Assembly (NCBI GenBank): GCA_020746875.1
Contig: JAGTJL010000023.1
Span: 1-64,000 of the forward strand
Length of the DNA: 64,000 nt
Reading direction: 5' to 3'
From: Rhexocercosporidium sp. MPI-PUGE-AT-0058
Lineage: Eukaryota; Ascomycota; Leotiomycetes; Helotiales
The position numbers and the translations under genes were made by a program. This document shows positions 26,166 to 38,169 of this stretch, one piece after another. The number at the start of each line of letters is the position of its first letter. Position 1 is the stretch's first letter. The notes under the pieces are model-generated. The model searched no databases, was not told the origin of the DNA, and worked only from the letters and a program-made list of their open reading frames with translations.

Positions 26166-27077
26166 AATTTTATATTATATTTATTATAATACGATTTGCG
26201 TTTCGGCCTATCGCTACGCTAATTTACGCCCTCCGCAAGCTTTAGAATAGATTCCGGACCTTTAATTACTTAATTAGTCTTATTTCTTTTAATTTTATTA
26301 GCTCATTTATTTCGCCTTTTAGCAAGTATTATACATAGGAAAACCTCAGAAATCCGGTAATGCCTTCTTTTAATCACACGAAAAGCATATTTAACTTTAA
26401 GGCTCTTTCGGAATCCTTTGCAGTTCTTAACTCTCTTGCGACTGATCCGGATCCTTCTCCTCGTAATCCTCTTACGTTTCTCACCCCTCTTCCGGTTCTT
26501 TCGGATCTCCGTTACCTTCTTCCGGGTCCTTATCTTTATAATCCTTATACGATTATATTAAGCATACAGCTTAACTACCGCATTCGGTATAAGATTATTA
26601 TAATAGGGTTGACTTCAGGCGCTTAGTTGTCATATGATCGGACTGCTTCTTATTATATATAAGATAGCTTTTAAGGCGATAGCTTTTAATAATAATAATA
26701 ACTTTTATTATTATAACTTTTCTTTTGTATTGAAATTATGAATTTTTCTTCTTTAAAAAATTATACTTTTAAATATATAAAATTTTTTATAAGAGTAATA
26801 TTCGTGCGGAGTAATAGCAAAGGGCCCTTTAGCCACGTAACGTTATAATATAACGACGCAAGAGCTTTGGACGTGAAAATAGACTTAATACTTAGAATAC
26901 AAAAACTACAGAGCTACTATACAGGAGGGAGGCATATATATAAGGAGTCGGAGGGGGGTCGGACCTATTCCGGACCCCTGACCTAGCTAAAGCATACCTG
27001 TCGTTACATATAGCCTCAAGGGCTTAAGGTAGCTTATACCGACTCACGGGACCGAGTCACCTGAGAAAGGGAATAGT
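26166..27077. other. Mixed-composition interval without a supported gene
   Basis: Partly spared from RIP. The 88-codon open frame at 26360-26626 (plus) resembles nothing I know. The part at 26628-27008 starts TGTCAT and ends GTTACA like an LTR, but its flanks do not form a duplication. Confidence 0.4.
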
Positions 27078-27215
27078 TGTTATGTATATATTGGTATTCT
27101 ATTTCCTTAGTTAGTATATGTATTAAGTAAAGCGTATTCTGCCTTAAGGCCGAATACTGTAATATTTTGGCTCCGATAGCGAACTAGTATAAGCTCTACT
27201 CTCAGCCACGTTACA
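27078..27215 (+). mobile_element. Solo LTR, about 140-bp family
   Basis: It matches 54790-54929 (CGTATTCTGCCTTAAGGCCG, then CTCTACTCTCAGCCACG) and ends GTTACA. The flanks (ATAGT and AAGTT) do not match, so the left boundary is approximate. Confidence 0.75.
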
Positions 27216-27524
27216 AAGTTATTAAATGCACTTTTTAAATTCCCTGAAAATCCTTGGCATATATTAATTTAGCTATTTCTATGTATTACTTTAGCTAGGG
27301 CCTTTTTTATCTTTTACATTTATTTTTAGTATTTAAAAGCTTAAGAGAGTCATTCAACGTTATAGAATCAATTTTAAAGATTTTTAGTATTATATATTAT
27401 TTCTTTAAAAAGTGCTTTTAAAGTAATTTTTTTACTTTATATAAGCGCGTATTTAAATCGGTTGTAATATTAAAAGAGCTTAATTCGGAAGTTTGCTGTT
27501 GCTTTAGAAGTTTAAGCGGTTTTA

Positions 27525-27989
27525 TATTACGGTCCGTGTATTTACTCGGTATAGATACGGTGAGTTATATTAATCTTAATAATCGAGAAGTAAGTGTATT
27601 ACGTATAATAAAATAAATAATAATTAATATAAGTAAGATATTATTTTTAATTGAGCACGAAACTCTTATTTAATAGCAGACGTGCCAGTCTTATATAAAA
27701 CCTTCGTTTTTTATAGATTTTAAGAATCTTAAAATCCTCGAGTTCCTTAGATTACTAAATCCTAAAGATCTCGAGATTTATTACGTAACTTATAATCGCG
27801 AGAATCCGCGGTTATAATATTATTTTTAAAATTATATTATAAATAAAATATTTTAAGTATAAGTAAGTCTTAAGACTTCGTTAACTTTTAAGAATCGCGC
27901 TCTTAGAAACTATTCGGTTCTTAAGGCTACGGTAGTTTTTAAAACATTTCCTCTTAAGGCCTAGTAATCGCCTAAGAGTATCTGTAATA
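27525..27989 (-). repeat. 3' LTR of element III (left copy)
   Basis: 465 bp. Its outer (left) end keeps TATTACGGTCCGTGTATTTAC, while the inner end is strongly AT-shifted compared with the right copy. Confidence 0.9.
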
Positions 27990-28079
27990 TTATCCCTTTT
28001 TTAGCTTAACGTGGTCCTTACGCTTAAATATATTAAAAAAAATATCGACGACTACCTACGGCCGTCTTTTTCTTTTATT

Positions 28080-28598
28080 ATGCCCTCCGAGCTAAATAAG
28101 AAAATCTATAAACGTCTGGCCCTTTCTTAAAAAATCGAATCCTCCGGAATTAAAACGATAACCTATTCCTTATATAAGAAGACTAAGAAGAAATGCGTCG
28201 TGTCGAATAACGCCGGTTCGACTTGCTGCGCCGAATGCGCTCGTTTAAAAAAGAAATATAATATTGAAATATTTATAATTTATAATTAAAAAGCATTAAA
28301 GGCGGCGGAAGATAAGATCGAGGAGTAAGAGCGGCAGACTCGGCAGGTTATAGCCGAAGCCACAGGTCGCTTAAACCGCCTTACGCAATAGCGTAAGTTC
28401 TTAAAGAAACGAGGGGTAAAAATGCTCCGTCGTAATTTAAAGAGTATAAACGAGTTAAAAGAAGTAAAAGCGCGGGAAGTAATAAAGAAAAAGAAGTAAG
28501 CTTTTGCCGCTCGACTATCTACCCCGCCCTTTACTAACGACTCTTTCGATTTCCTTATCGTAGACGAGCCGTTGCCCGACTTCGGGGAATCCTTTTGA
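28080..28598 (+). pseudogene. Antisense cysteine-motif and coiled-coil ORF of element III
   Basis: A 173-codon frame opposite to pol, starting about 90 bp inside the 3' LTR and running toward the chromodomain. It begins MPSELNKKIYKRLALS and ends LIVDEPLPDFGESF before TGA. Residues around 50-60 read TCCAECARLKKKY. With the last TAT taken as TGT this is C-x2-C-x6-C (28227-28259), with an extra Cys upstream (KKKCVV). A long charged heptad region follows (AAEDKIEE, then QVIAEATGRLNRL), probably coiled coil, then an acidic tail. Five internal TAA/TAG codons replace likely Gln or Trp codons, as RIP would do. It is the clearest of the four antisense frames because both ends are visible and no intron is needed. 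Function unknown. Confidence 0.7.
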
Positions 28599-31500
28599 GT
28601 AAATCTGGGTTTCGCGAATAAAACTTTTAAAATTGCTTAAAGTAATAAAGGTTAGACTTAAGTTTTTAAGTGTTTTTAGATTATAAGTATCTTTTTCATT
28701 TAATTAAGTACTTAGCGACGCCGCGGAAATATTAATAGTTTAAAATAATTTCGATATCGTATTCGGCGTTCGGGTTTACTAATTATACTTTTATAATAAA
28801 AGCTAAAGGTGTCCCTAGCGGTGCTGATTCGAGGAGTAATATATAGAATATCAGGTAGATATTTATAATTTTTAAAAGTATTAGTTAATAATTAATTAAT
28901 TCCTTAACTTTCGTAATCTTAAATAGTCTTAGCTTTTTATAATTTAATTTATTACTTAATCGCTTAATCGTAATGTTCTTTTTAAGTAAGTAAACCTTAT
29001 CTTCCTCTTTTAGCGTTAGTCTTATATTACGCTTTTTATTATAATAAATAATTAATTTTTATATAATAAATAAAATATCCGTTAATAATTCGTTATACAG
29101 TTATTTAAACTTATCTCCTTATAATATGGCTTTATACGCGGTCCCTTAACTTGTAATTAGTATATTATATGCCGTCGAGTTATACCCGTAATTCGCATAG
29201 AACGGCGATATCTTAATAGTTTTTTAATTCGCGTTATTATATATAAACTAAGCGGTTAAAAGTAGTTAAATCTAATTGTCTTATTTATAATTTATATAAT
29301 ATTAAAAATAAGTCTTTATTATTTAATTAATTCGTTTTATTTAGCTGTCGGTTTAAAAGTAAAATATTATTAATATTTTCTGTTTTATTTTTAAGAGCGA
29401 TATTAATATCTTCCAGAACTTCGAGGTAAAAAGCTTATTTCGGTCTAAGATAACCTCGTTTAGTATTCCGTGATTCGCAAAGATTATTTAAAGGAATACT
29501 TACGCTATTATCGGCGCATTTTATATACTTAATATTAGTATTATATACGCGTACTTTATTATTTTATTCGTTATTATATAAATGGAATCGTAAATAATTC
29601 CGGTAATCGGATCTTTTGAAAGTAATAATTCGATTATAAAGTCTAAGGCGATTAACTTTTATAAGCGTAGCGGTATCGTTAGCGACTTTATAAGCTTATA
29701 CAGTATATAATAGTTTGCTTTATTTCGTATATATATATTATAAAATAAGATTACGTCTTTAATTACTTTCCTTATTCTTAAGAAATAATATTCTCTAAAA
29801 AGCTTTAATAATATCTTAGCTATTCTTTAATATTTATAAGCCGGTAGCTTATATTATTCCTTAACAAAGTCTATTTTATTTTACGTAAGGACGTAGACTT
29901 GTTTTTAATATAAAAGAGCTTTAATATTAATAAAAAAGAATTCCTCGCTTAATTACTTCTTCTGTTCGGTTATTATTGAGTCGTTGGCGTAGCCTTTCCA
30001 GATTTTCTTAAGAACTTAGCTTATTGTTATTAATTGCTTATAATTAATTATTAACGAGTTATTATCTTTTTTAAGTACGATATGCGACTCGTATATCTTA
30101 TTTATAAAATATTTTAGTTTTTTATTAAAGGCGTCGGCCCTAGTATTTTCCGTTTCTTTAATATATAAAAATCGAAGTTTAATTATAAAAAGTATTTTAT
30201 ATTATTAAACTTATTATTAATTTAGTTCTTTAATAGTTGTAAAATAAATAAGATTTTTATAATCTATTAAGATTTATATTTCGTAAGGAGATCCCTCGAG
30301 GTAGACCTTTTATTCGCGTATTACGTCTATAGCTTTTAGTAATTCTTTATTATAGATATTATAATTAAGTTTTATTAATAAGAGTTTCCACGAATAATAT
30401 GCAATTAATTATTATTTATTATCCTCGCCCGGCTAGCTTAATACGGCCTTAATAACATAATCGAAAGCGTCTGTTTTTATTATAATTTCCTTATTTAAGT
30501 CGAAGGATATAAGAACTAATTCTTTAATAAAAGCTTCTTTAAGGTTTTAAAAGGCTGCTTTTGCTTTATCGCTCCAGTCGAAGCTTTTGTCTTTATACGT
30601 TAATTCCGTAAGTAATACGGCGATCTTCGAGTAGTTTCGAACGAATCGTCGGTAGAAGTTAATAAATCTTAGAAAAGATTATATTTTTTTAATATTTATA
30701 AGTCTAATTTATTTAATAACTGCCTTAACCTTTTAGAGGTTTATAGCTAGTCTTATAATAATTATTACGTAGCTTAAGAAAGTGACCTTTTCCTTATGGA
30801 AATAGCACTTCTCGAGTTTCAAGAATATTATAAAAGCTTTTAGTTTTTTTAATATTATTATAACGTTTTTTACGTATTATTTCTTTATTTTAAAATAAAT
30901 TAAAATATCGTTTAAATAATATATATATATTACGTTTAAGTATTATCGTAAAATATTATTAATTAAACGCTAAAATATAACAGGCGCGTTAGTTAATTTA
31001 AAAAGCATAATCGTGTATTTATAATAATCGAAACGTATGCGAAATGCTGTTTTTTCCTCTTCTCCCTTCGCTATTTTTACGAAATTATACGCGCCTTATA
31101 AGTTTAGTTAAATGAAGATTTTAGCGCCGCTAAGCTTATTGCGTAGCTTTTTAGCTAAAAGTAATATATAACAATCCTTCTTTATAGCCTCGTTTAATCG
31201 ACGGTAATCGATGCATATTCTTTATCCGCCGTCCTTTTTCGGTATAAAGAAGACGTTATTTCTTTAAAGGAATTTAGACTCTCGAATAAATCCTTTCGCT
31301 AGGTTTTTATTAATATATTTCTTAATTGTTATTAAATCCGTGGCTAAATATTCCCGTAGCGGTTAAAATATTAGCTTCGTGCTTTTAGCTAACTCGATTT
31401 AATAATCGTAGTTCTAGTGTTTAGGCAAGGCGCTACTGCTTAGTTTCTCTTCAAATAATACCTTAAATCGTTTATATTCTGACGGTATATTACCCGTCGC

Positions 31501-33873
31501 GAGGATCGTTACCTTATCCTTTAGCTCTTCCTTAGAGATTACGCTTAATCTTTTTAAGCCTTTTATTAATTTCTTATCTTAGAAACAGCTTTTATAATTA
31601 CTGAATTCTAGCTTTTACGTTTTCCAGTCGATCTTAAGGTTATAGAATTATATTTATAATAGTCTTAAGATAATATTATATCTCTTAATCTTAATTATAT
31701 TAAACTGAATATATTCGAAGTATCCGCCGATTCTTATATATAATATTTCTGTTTATATATTAATTAGGCTGTTCGCGGCAAGTCCTTTATCGGCGAGTAT
31801 TAATTAATACCCGTTCTTTTTGATTTCGGTAAGTAAGAGATATTAGATCGTAATAATAGGAAATATAAAGTTCTTTTACGCTTTAGAATTTATTATAGCT
31901 TATAGTTTTACTCCTCGAATATTGACGTCGAGGGTTAAGTAATTACTTTTTCTTATAACTGCGAGCGTATATAAGTCTATTCCTTCGACGTAGACCTCTT
32001 CGGTTAATATGTTCTCTTATTGCCGATTCTTTAAATCCTCGTAGAAGATACAGTATAATTAATACGTTCTTAATTTTATAAAAGGTTTAAAAAGTCTCTT
32101 ATAATAAGTCTTTAAATCGTCTCGAGAGTTAACTTATATTCGGTTCCGTGGTATTTCTGCGATAACTTCTTATACGTCTCTTACGTTTATTTGTATTATT
32201 ATTTACCGAAACGGTATTTCGTCGGTCGAGATTAATTAAACGTATATTCGAAAAACGCTATTCTCGACGTCCGCCGTTCTCCAGGCGATGCGTAAGTTGC
32301 TTCGAAAGACTACCTCGTACTCTTTACCTTACTGTAATCCCCTGCGTAAGACGACCCCTGATTCGACATAAGTGACCTTTATATCGACGTTTGTTTAGTA
32401 TTTAATATTAAGGGTTTTGCGAGTAAGATATTCCTCTTATTACGTAACTCGCCAGACCTCATGCTCTTAAAGTCTAAAGAATGCTAGCTTTAATAATATA
32501 ACGTTGCCTTAATACTACAAGTCCTCGCTTCTCTCGACGCTGATTATATCTTTTAAGCTTTATACCTTACGTATGATCTCGGATACTTGCTGCTAGACGT
32601 ATCGCTTATCTTATTAAGTTTAATCGGTAGACTCGAGTCTTATTATGTGCTAGCGGATATAATTATTATTCGTTTCGTTTTATTTATTATTTTCTTTACC
32701 GCCGTTACTCTTAATTTAACTGTCGATATAATTAGCGTTGAGTTCGTTTATCGTTATATAATAATAAATAGCGCTAATTTAGACTTTTTTTAACGGGAGC
32801 GAGAGGGGTATACCGATAGTATCGTACGCCTCTCGTCTTATAAAATTAACTTGTCTCTTCTTAATACCTTTCCTACGGTATAAGCTCGTTATATGCTTAA
32901 AGAGACTATATTTATAATATAGCTTTTTTTCGCGTCGCTCGTTTATGACTTCTTTTAATAGCCCTCTTTATTATGCCTTACTTTTCCCTTTCTTATAAAT
33001 AGCGTCGCACTTTATAAAATTCAATTATCGGTTATTCTTAAGGTTGCCTTATCGTCGGCGTCCCTCGTTCTATCGATAGCCAGACCGTTTCTAGCTTCCT
33101 CTTACGTACGTTTATTATTCGCGTTTAAACTCGTATAAGCGGTTGTCGATTCGGACGGTCTGCTTAATAAGAATAAAAATGTCTTTAATTTACGGGTTAA
33201 TCTTAATAAGTTTTAATTGAATATAATCCTTAAGTCCTTGTCGATAATAGCTAATAAGTAATTAAGAATTCCAGCTAGTCTTATTGACGTGCTTTTAGAA
33301 CTCCGTGGCGTAAGCTATTATGCTATTAACTTACTTTAAGCTATATAAGTAAGTTTTTGCCGTCTTAACTTTATTAATATTATTAAATATTCGCCGAATT
33401 TCCTTCTTAAATCCTTCTTAGGTTTTAAATATAATTTACGTAACGAGTATAGCCTTATAAGTGTCTTCGTTCTCGAAGTAGTCCTTAAGGAATAGCTCGA
33501 TCTATCGTATAGCTTCGCCTCTGAGGTACGATACCGTCTAAAGAGCGTAGTTCTCGCTAATAAGGAATTTATCGTCGTTAAAGTATTAATAAAGTTTTAT
33601 TTAAAAAATAAAAGTCTTTAAATCCTTTCGGTTTCTTTAAAAAGTATCGGGAAATTTAACTTTTAAAGTTTCCTTAAGTTCGTGCGTTAAATAATTTTAA
33701 GCATTAAATATCTCTTTATTTTCGCTTTCTTCGCGGTCCTTCCCCTTAAGAGTAAGTATAAATAATATAAGTATGCCGATAGTATTGCCCCGTAGGCTAA
33801 GTACTTAGTCTTTAATTAAAGAAGTTAATATAATATACGTAAGTCGGTACTTTTAACGAAAAAGTACTTAAAG

Positions 33874-34338
33874 TATTATAGTTTATATATTTACTTAATA
33901 TAAATATAATAAGTTATATTAATCTTAATAATCGAGAAGTAAGTGTATTACGTACGGTAAAATAAACGATGACTAATATAAGTAAAATACTATTTTCAAT
34001 TAAACATAAAGCTCTTATTTAATAACAGACGTGTCAGTCTTATATAAAACCTTCGTTCTCTATAGATCTCGAGGATCCTAAGGTCCTCGAGTTCCTTAGA
34101 TTACTAGATCTTAGAGATCCCGAGATTTATTACGTGACCTGTAATCGCGAGAACTCGCGGTTATAATACTACTTTTAAGATTATATTATAAATAAAATGC
34201 TTTAAGTATAAGTAAGTCCTAGGACTTCGTTAACTCTTAAGAGCCGCGCTCTTAAGAATTACTCGGTTCCCAGGGCTACGGTAGCTCCTAAAACATTTCT
34301 TCCTGGGGCCTAGTAGTCGCCTAAGAGTGTCCGTAACA
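33874..34338 (-). repeat. 5' LTR of element III (right copy)
   Basis: 465 bp. Its outer (right) end keeps GC-rich segments such as CCTGGGGCCTAGTAGTCGCC, where the left copy reads a C-to-T/G-to-A version. Its inner end is nearly pure AT. Confidence 0.9.
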
Positions 34339-34343
34339 TTTTA

Positions 34344-34746
34344 ATTCTTTAATTAAATAAATTCACTTATGTGTTATCGTGAAGTTAAGTAAAAGTATAT
34401 TAAATAATAATATAAGAGAGTCGTGAATTTAGTAAGGAACGTATATAAAATCGCGAAAATCCACATTCGCTTATTCTGATTAAGACTAGAAGGATGTAGG
34501 AAGCCTACCGTAGGCGAGCTGACGATTACCTGAAATAAGAGATCTCTGAATCAGCTGGATAAACTCTTTTGGATTCTATCCGGGCTTAATGCTATTGAAG
34601 TACAACTATATATATATTAAAGGCTTTATATATACTTTGGCATCGAAGTTTGTATATAACATATATATATAAATAGACCTCCGACACAGCCCCACCCGTT
34701 GCCTCCACGACCACACACACCATCTGATTTTCAACAGCCTTCTAGT
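34344..34746. other. Spacer between element III and the GH2 gene
   Basis: Intermediate composition. It contains the 3' untranslated region of the minus-strand GH2 gene. No other feature. Confidence 0.6.
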
Positions 34747-37308
34747 TTATGCAGCCGTGATGACTACCTGCCCTCCGGTGAGCCCGTCTGCCTTGGCCGC
34801 GACGGTGATCCGGCCTGTCGAGGTAGCCTTGACGATGCCGAGTGCAAGGCCGGAAAAGGCCTTGCGGGTGGCGCTGGGGAAGGAGGTCATATCAGTCGGG
34901 TCGCCGTTGTCGGTGGACACGAGCTTTCCGACACCGCTGACGCTGAAGGTAATGCTGTTGGCGGCACGCGGTACGACGGTGCCGTTGGAGTCAACAACAG
35001 CTACGCTTACGTAGGCCAGGTCGAGCCCATCACCAGTGATGGCCGAGCGGTCAACCGTGACTTGAAGCGCGGCGGCGGTGCCAGCCGTCTTGCGCGTGTC
35101 GGTGGCCCACTGGGCGCCATTCTTGTAGGCCACGGCGCGCAGGTCGCCGGCCTGGTACTGGACGTTGTCCCAGCGGAAGCGGTAGACAGACTTGCCGGAA
35201 CGCTTCTTGCGGCCGGCCGACACGCCGTTAACAAAGAGCTCGACCTCGTCGGCGGAGCTGAAGCAGTGCACCGGCGTGACCTGTCCGACCCGGTCGGGCC
35301 AGGTCCAGTGCGGGAGGATGTGGACCATCGGGAGGTCAGGGCGCCAGCGGGCCTGGTAGATGTAGAAGCGGTCCTTCTTGAAGCCTGCCAGATCGATGAT
35401 GCCAAAGTAGGAGCTGCGGGCGCCGTTGTTGCCGCCGTACGGCGTCGGCTCGCCGATATAGTCAAAGCCGGTCCAGACAAACTCGCCGGCCACGAAGGGG
35501 AAGTTGTCCTGGCCGCCGAAGACCGCGTCCGGGCTGCCGCCCCAGCCGGGGTTCTGGAGCTCGTAGGCGGAGACGTACATGCGCGAGCTGTCGGCGCCGC
35601 CGCTGGTGCCGAAGCCGGCGTTGTTGCTGCTCGTGACCGGGAACAGGTAGGTGCCGCGGCTGCTGATGCACGACGACGTCTCGCTGCCCCAGATCATCTT
35701 GTTGGGAAACTGGGACTTGTAGCTGCCGTACACGCCATACTCCCCTTGGTAGTTCAGTCCCTCGATGTCGAGCACGGCGGGCAGCGCCGCCGTTGCGCCC
35801 GCCGAGTTCATGGCCGACGTTACCTGGCGGCTAGGATCCTCATTATGGCAGATGCCCACCAGCTCCTTGCCCTCCGTGCCGCCCAAGGCGTCGGACTGTT
35901 CCGGAATCTCGTTGCCAATGCTCCACGCAACCACCGACGGGTGGTTGCGGTCGCGTCGGACAAAGGACCGCAGGTCTGCCTCGTGCCAGTCCGCGTAGAC
36001 GAGGTGGTAGTCGTTGCTCGTCTTGCCCTTCGACCAGCAGTCAAAGGCCTCGTCGAGCACCAAGAACCCCAGGCTGTCGGCCAGCTCGAGCACCTCGGGC
36101 GCGGGAGGGTTGTGCGATGTGCGCAGAGCGTTGGAACCCATCTCCTGCAGCATCAGCAGCTGGCGCTGGGTGGCCCGGACGTTGATGGCCGATCCGATCG
36201 AGCCCTGGTCCTGATGGTTGCACGTGCCCTGGACGTACACGCGCGCGCCGTTGACCAGCAGGCCTTGGCTCGGGCTGTATGCAATGGTCCGAATCCCAAA
36301 CTTCGTCTCGTACGTGTCGATCACGGAGCCTCCAACCGAAAGCGTGGTCACGGCAACATACAGGTTCGGCTTCTGGCTGGGTGGTGGTCCCCAGAGTTTC
36401 GGACTGGAGATGGTGGTGGATCCGGTCACCGACTGCCTCGCGCCGCTGCCGACACTCGTACTGGCCTTCGCGAACGTCGCCACCGCCGCTGTCCCAACAA
36501 CACCGCTGCTGTCAATGGCATACACGCTTGTGCTCACGTCGACCTGTCGAGCTGCGCTGGCCAAGTTCTCGACCTGAACCACCAAGTTGACCGTCGCGGA
36601 GCTCGAGGACACGGTAGGAGTCGTAATGTACGTTCCAAACTGTGCGACATGAGTCTTGTCAACCTTGACGAGCCAAGTGTTTCGGTAAATGCCAGCGCCG
36701 GGGTACCAGCGAGAGTTGTCGACTGCATTATCCAGCCGCACAGCGATGATATTGCTTCCGGCTTTCAGGTACTTGGTCATATCCACGCGCCACGAGGCAT
36801 AACCGTACGGCCAGCCGCCTAGCAGGTTTCCGTTGAGCCATACCGCTGCGTAGGACATGGCCCCGTCAAAGTCGAGGAAAATGGACTTGGTCCCATCCAC
36901 GTCCGCCGACGTGGCATTGTATGTTCGTCGGTACCAGCCCACGCCATTGCAGGGCAGACGACCCATGCCGCCGCTGATACCGGGGGAATTGAAGGGCCCA
37001 GAGATTGCCCAGTCATGGGGAAGGTCGATGCTCTGCCAGCTGGCGTCATTGAAGGACGCCTGAACGTACTGGACATTCGCGCCAGGAGCAGTTCCCGAGG
37101 CAGCCGGGTACTTGTTGCCCGAGACAATGAAATTGTTGGCAAGTGGTAGCATCCAGCTCTTCAGCGTGCTGTACGAAAGAGAGTCCGGGTTGGAAGTGAA
37201 GCGCTGGAACTTCCACCCGTAATTGAAGCTGCTTCGGTCACGGCCAGGCGTGGCCGCCTCAGCCCATCCGGCTGCTGCCAGGAGCAGAAGGGATGATAGC
37301 TTCACCAT
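34747..37308 (-). CDS. Secreted glycoside hydrolase family 2 protein (beta-galactosidase-like)
   Basis: 853 residues in one exon. Likely releases terminal beta-linked sugars (beta-galactosidase or a related exo-activity) outside the cell. The N-terminus is a typical signal peptide (MVKLSSLLLLAAAGWAEA). A jelly-roll sugar-binding domain lies at about 90-220 (SIDLPHDWAISGPF, then GVGWYRRTY, then WYPGAGIYRN). An immunoglobulin-like domain covers about 225-345, and the TIM barrel about 350-600. The acid/base is Glu467 in WSIGNEIPE and the nucleophile is Glu543 in MIWGSE, both expected for GH2. The tail (about 620-853) looks like the additional Ig-like domains of the long GH2 enzymes. It is intact and much GC-richer than its surroundings, with RIP repeats on both sides. 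The exact substrate cannot be told from sequence. A long plus-strand open frame inside it is a shadow of high third-position GC. Confidence 0.93.
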   Translation of the reverse strand: MVKLSSLLLLAAAGWAEAATPGRDRSSFNYGWKFQRFTSNPDSLSYSTLKSWMLPLANNFIVSGNKYPAASGTAPGANVQYVQASFNDASWQSIDLPHDWAISGPFNSPGISGGMGRLPCNGVGWYRRTYNATSADVDGTKSIFLDFDGAMSYAAVWLNGNLLGGWPYGYASWRVDMTKYLKAGSNIIAVRLDNAVDNSRWYPGAGIYRNTWLVKVDKTHVAQFGTYITTPTVSSSSATVNLVVQVENLASAARQVDVSTSVYAIDSSGVVGTAAVATFAKASTSVGSGARQSVTGSTTISSPKLWGPPPSQKPNLYVAVTTLSVGGSVIDTYETKFGIRTIAYSPSQGLLVNGARVYVQGTCNHQDQGSIGSAINVRATQRQLLMLQEMGSNALRTSHNPPAPEVLELADSLGFLVLDEAFDCWSKGKTSNDYHLVYADWHEADLRSFVRRDRNHPSVVAWSIGNEIPEQSDALGGTEGKELVGICHNEDPSRQVTSAMNSAGATAALPAVLDIEGLNYQGEYGVYGSYKSQFPNKMIWGSETSSCISSRGTYLFPVTSSNNAGFGTSGGADSSRMYVSAYELQNPGWGGSPDAVFGGQDNFPFVAGEFVWTGFDYIGEPTPYGGNNGARSSYFGIIDLAGFKKDRFYIYQARWRPDLPMVHILPHWTWPDRVGQVTPVHCFSSADEVELFVNGVSAGRKKRSGKSVYRFRWDNVQYQAGDLRAVAYKNGAQWATDTRKTAGTAAALQVTVDRSAITGDGLDLAYVSVAVVDSNGTVVPRAANSITFSVSGVGKLVSTDNGDPTDMTSFPSATRKAFSGLALGIVKATSTGRITVAAKADGLTGGQVVITAA

Positions 37309-38169
37309 GATGCCAAAGAAATCACAATGGGTTGGGTAAAGAATAATATAAGTAGCCGCGTGAGGAATCCCACAACCTCTCCTAAACTGGCCACAGTGGA
37401 AGAGGTGTTCTACTTATACATCCAGGCCTTGCGGAGCGCTTGTCACCGCTGCAAATGTGCTTTTCAACGATCCTCAGTTAATTGCAGACTGGTAGCCCAG
37501 TCTAGTGGAGGAATTATACCACCACATTGCAGTCATTGTTCATTTAAACACAGCTTCAAGTCGCCGTTGAAACCGTGGTCGGAGCTGCCCTCTCCGCGAT
37601 TTAATAGTCGGTAATTCCACGTCGCTGCGCGTGCCGGGATTGAGATCGATCAAGGAGAACCTAATTCAGGTGCAGATATTTGCTCCGAGTCGATCTGGTG
37701 AGATCCGAGCCCGTCGGGAAAATGGGTAATCCCCAGCCCTTCCACCAGCCGGCGAAACCCCGCCTTACCCCTCAGCAAGAAGCCAAATCCCCCCTCGATG
37801 TGGCCATCAAACTTTATTTAATCAAGTCTTCAATTTCTCCGTCCTCTATGGCAAAGGCGTAAGAGGTGGCGCGTAGAGAATCGGCGGAATTTGAGCACCG
37901 GTCCGATACAATTATCCTGTGAACCCAAGATTCTCCATTGACACACTCATGCTTCCCCAAGTATGCCTCCTTCTCTTCCTCGGCCAAGCCATCCGGTCTG
38001 CACTCTGCTCTCATAAACACCCCAACTTTCACGTGCAAAATAACGTTATTTTGGATCATCTACGGAGTCATATCCAAGATGTGCCTTTTTGTGGTTTAAT
38101 TGAGGTACGAACACGCAAAATCTCGGCGTGAGAGTTGGACTTTTCGGCTCTTTGAGAGTTTATTATAAA
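37309..38169. other. Upstream region of the GH2 gene, no supported gene
   Basis: Normal composition up to about 38130. It should contain the GH2 promoter. Short open frames on both strands (for example 38059-37814, minus) show no recognisable domain. Confidence 0.5.

Larger units (their letters stand above)
27525..34338 (-). mobile_element. Full-length chromodomain Ty3/gypsy retrotransposon, RIP-degraded (element III)
   Basis: The element is 6814 bp with the exact duplication TTTTA at 27520-27524 and 34339-34343. The 465-bp LTRs (27525-27989 and 33874-34338) have matching ends TATTACGG and CCGTAACA. Pol is on the minus strand. Reverse transcriptase lies at about 31260-30880 (FIPKKDGG, then ICIDYRRLNE, then YLNDILIYF, where the family has YLDD). 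The integrase core is near 29700-29560 (ALDFIIELLLSK, then PITGIIYDSI). A chromodomain lies at about 28790-28660 (EYDIEIIL, then KYLIK). It is interrupted by many stops. A plus-strand accessory frame lies at 28080-28598, next to the 3' LTR. Its right end is about 410 bp from the stop of the GH2 gene. Confidence 0.92.

Noticed and set aside
26628..27008. Possible 381-bp LTR (TGTCAT to GTTACA)
   Set aside because: No second copy in the window and the flanking five bases do not form a duplication.
34699..36822. 707-codon open frame on the plus strand opposite the GH2 gene
   Set aside because: It overlaps a GH2 gene with a signal peptide and both catalytic residues; the antisense frame is open because of high third-position GC and has no recognisable domain.
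34747..37308. Firm claim that the GH2 gene came from bacteria
   Set aside because: GC content and lack of introns alone do not show transfer; secreted fungal GH2 enzymes of this form are known.
37814..38059. 81-codon minus-strand frame upstream of the GH2 gene
   Set aside because: No recognisable domain; both strands are open here by chance.
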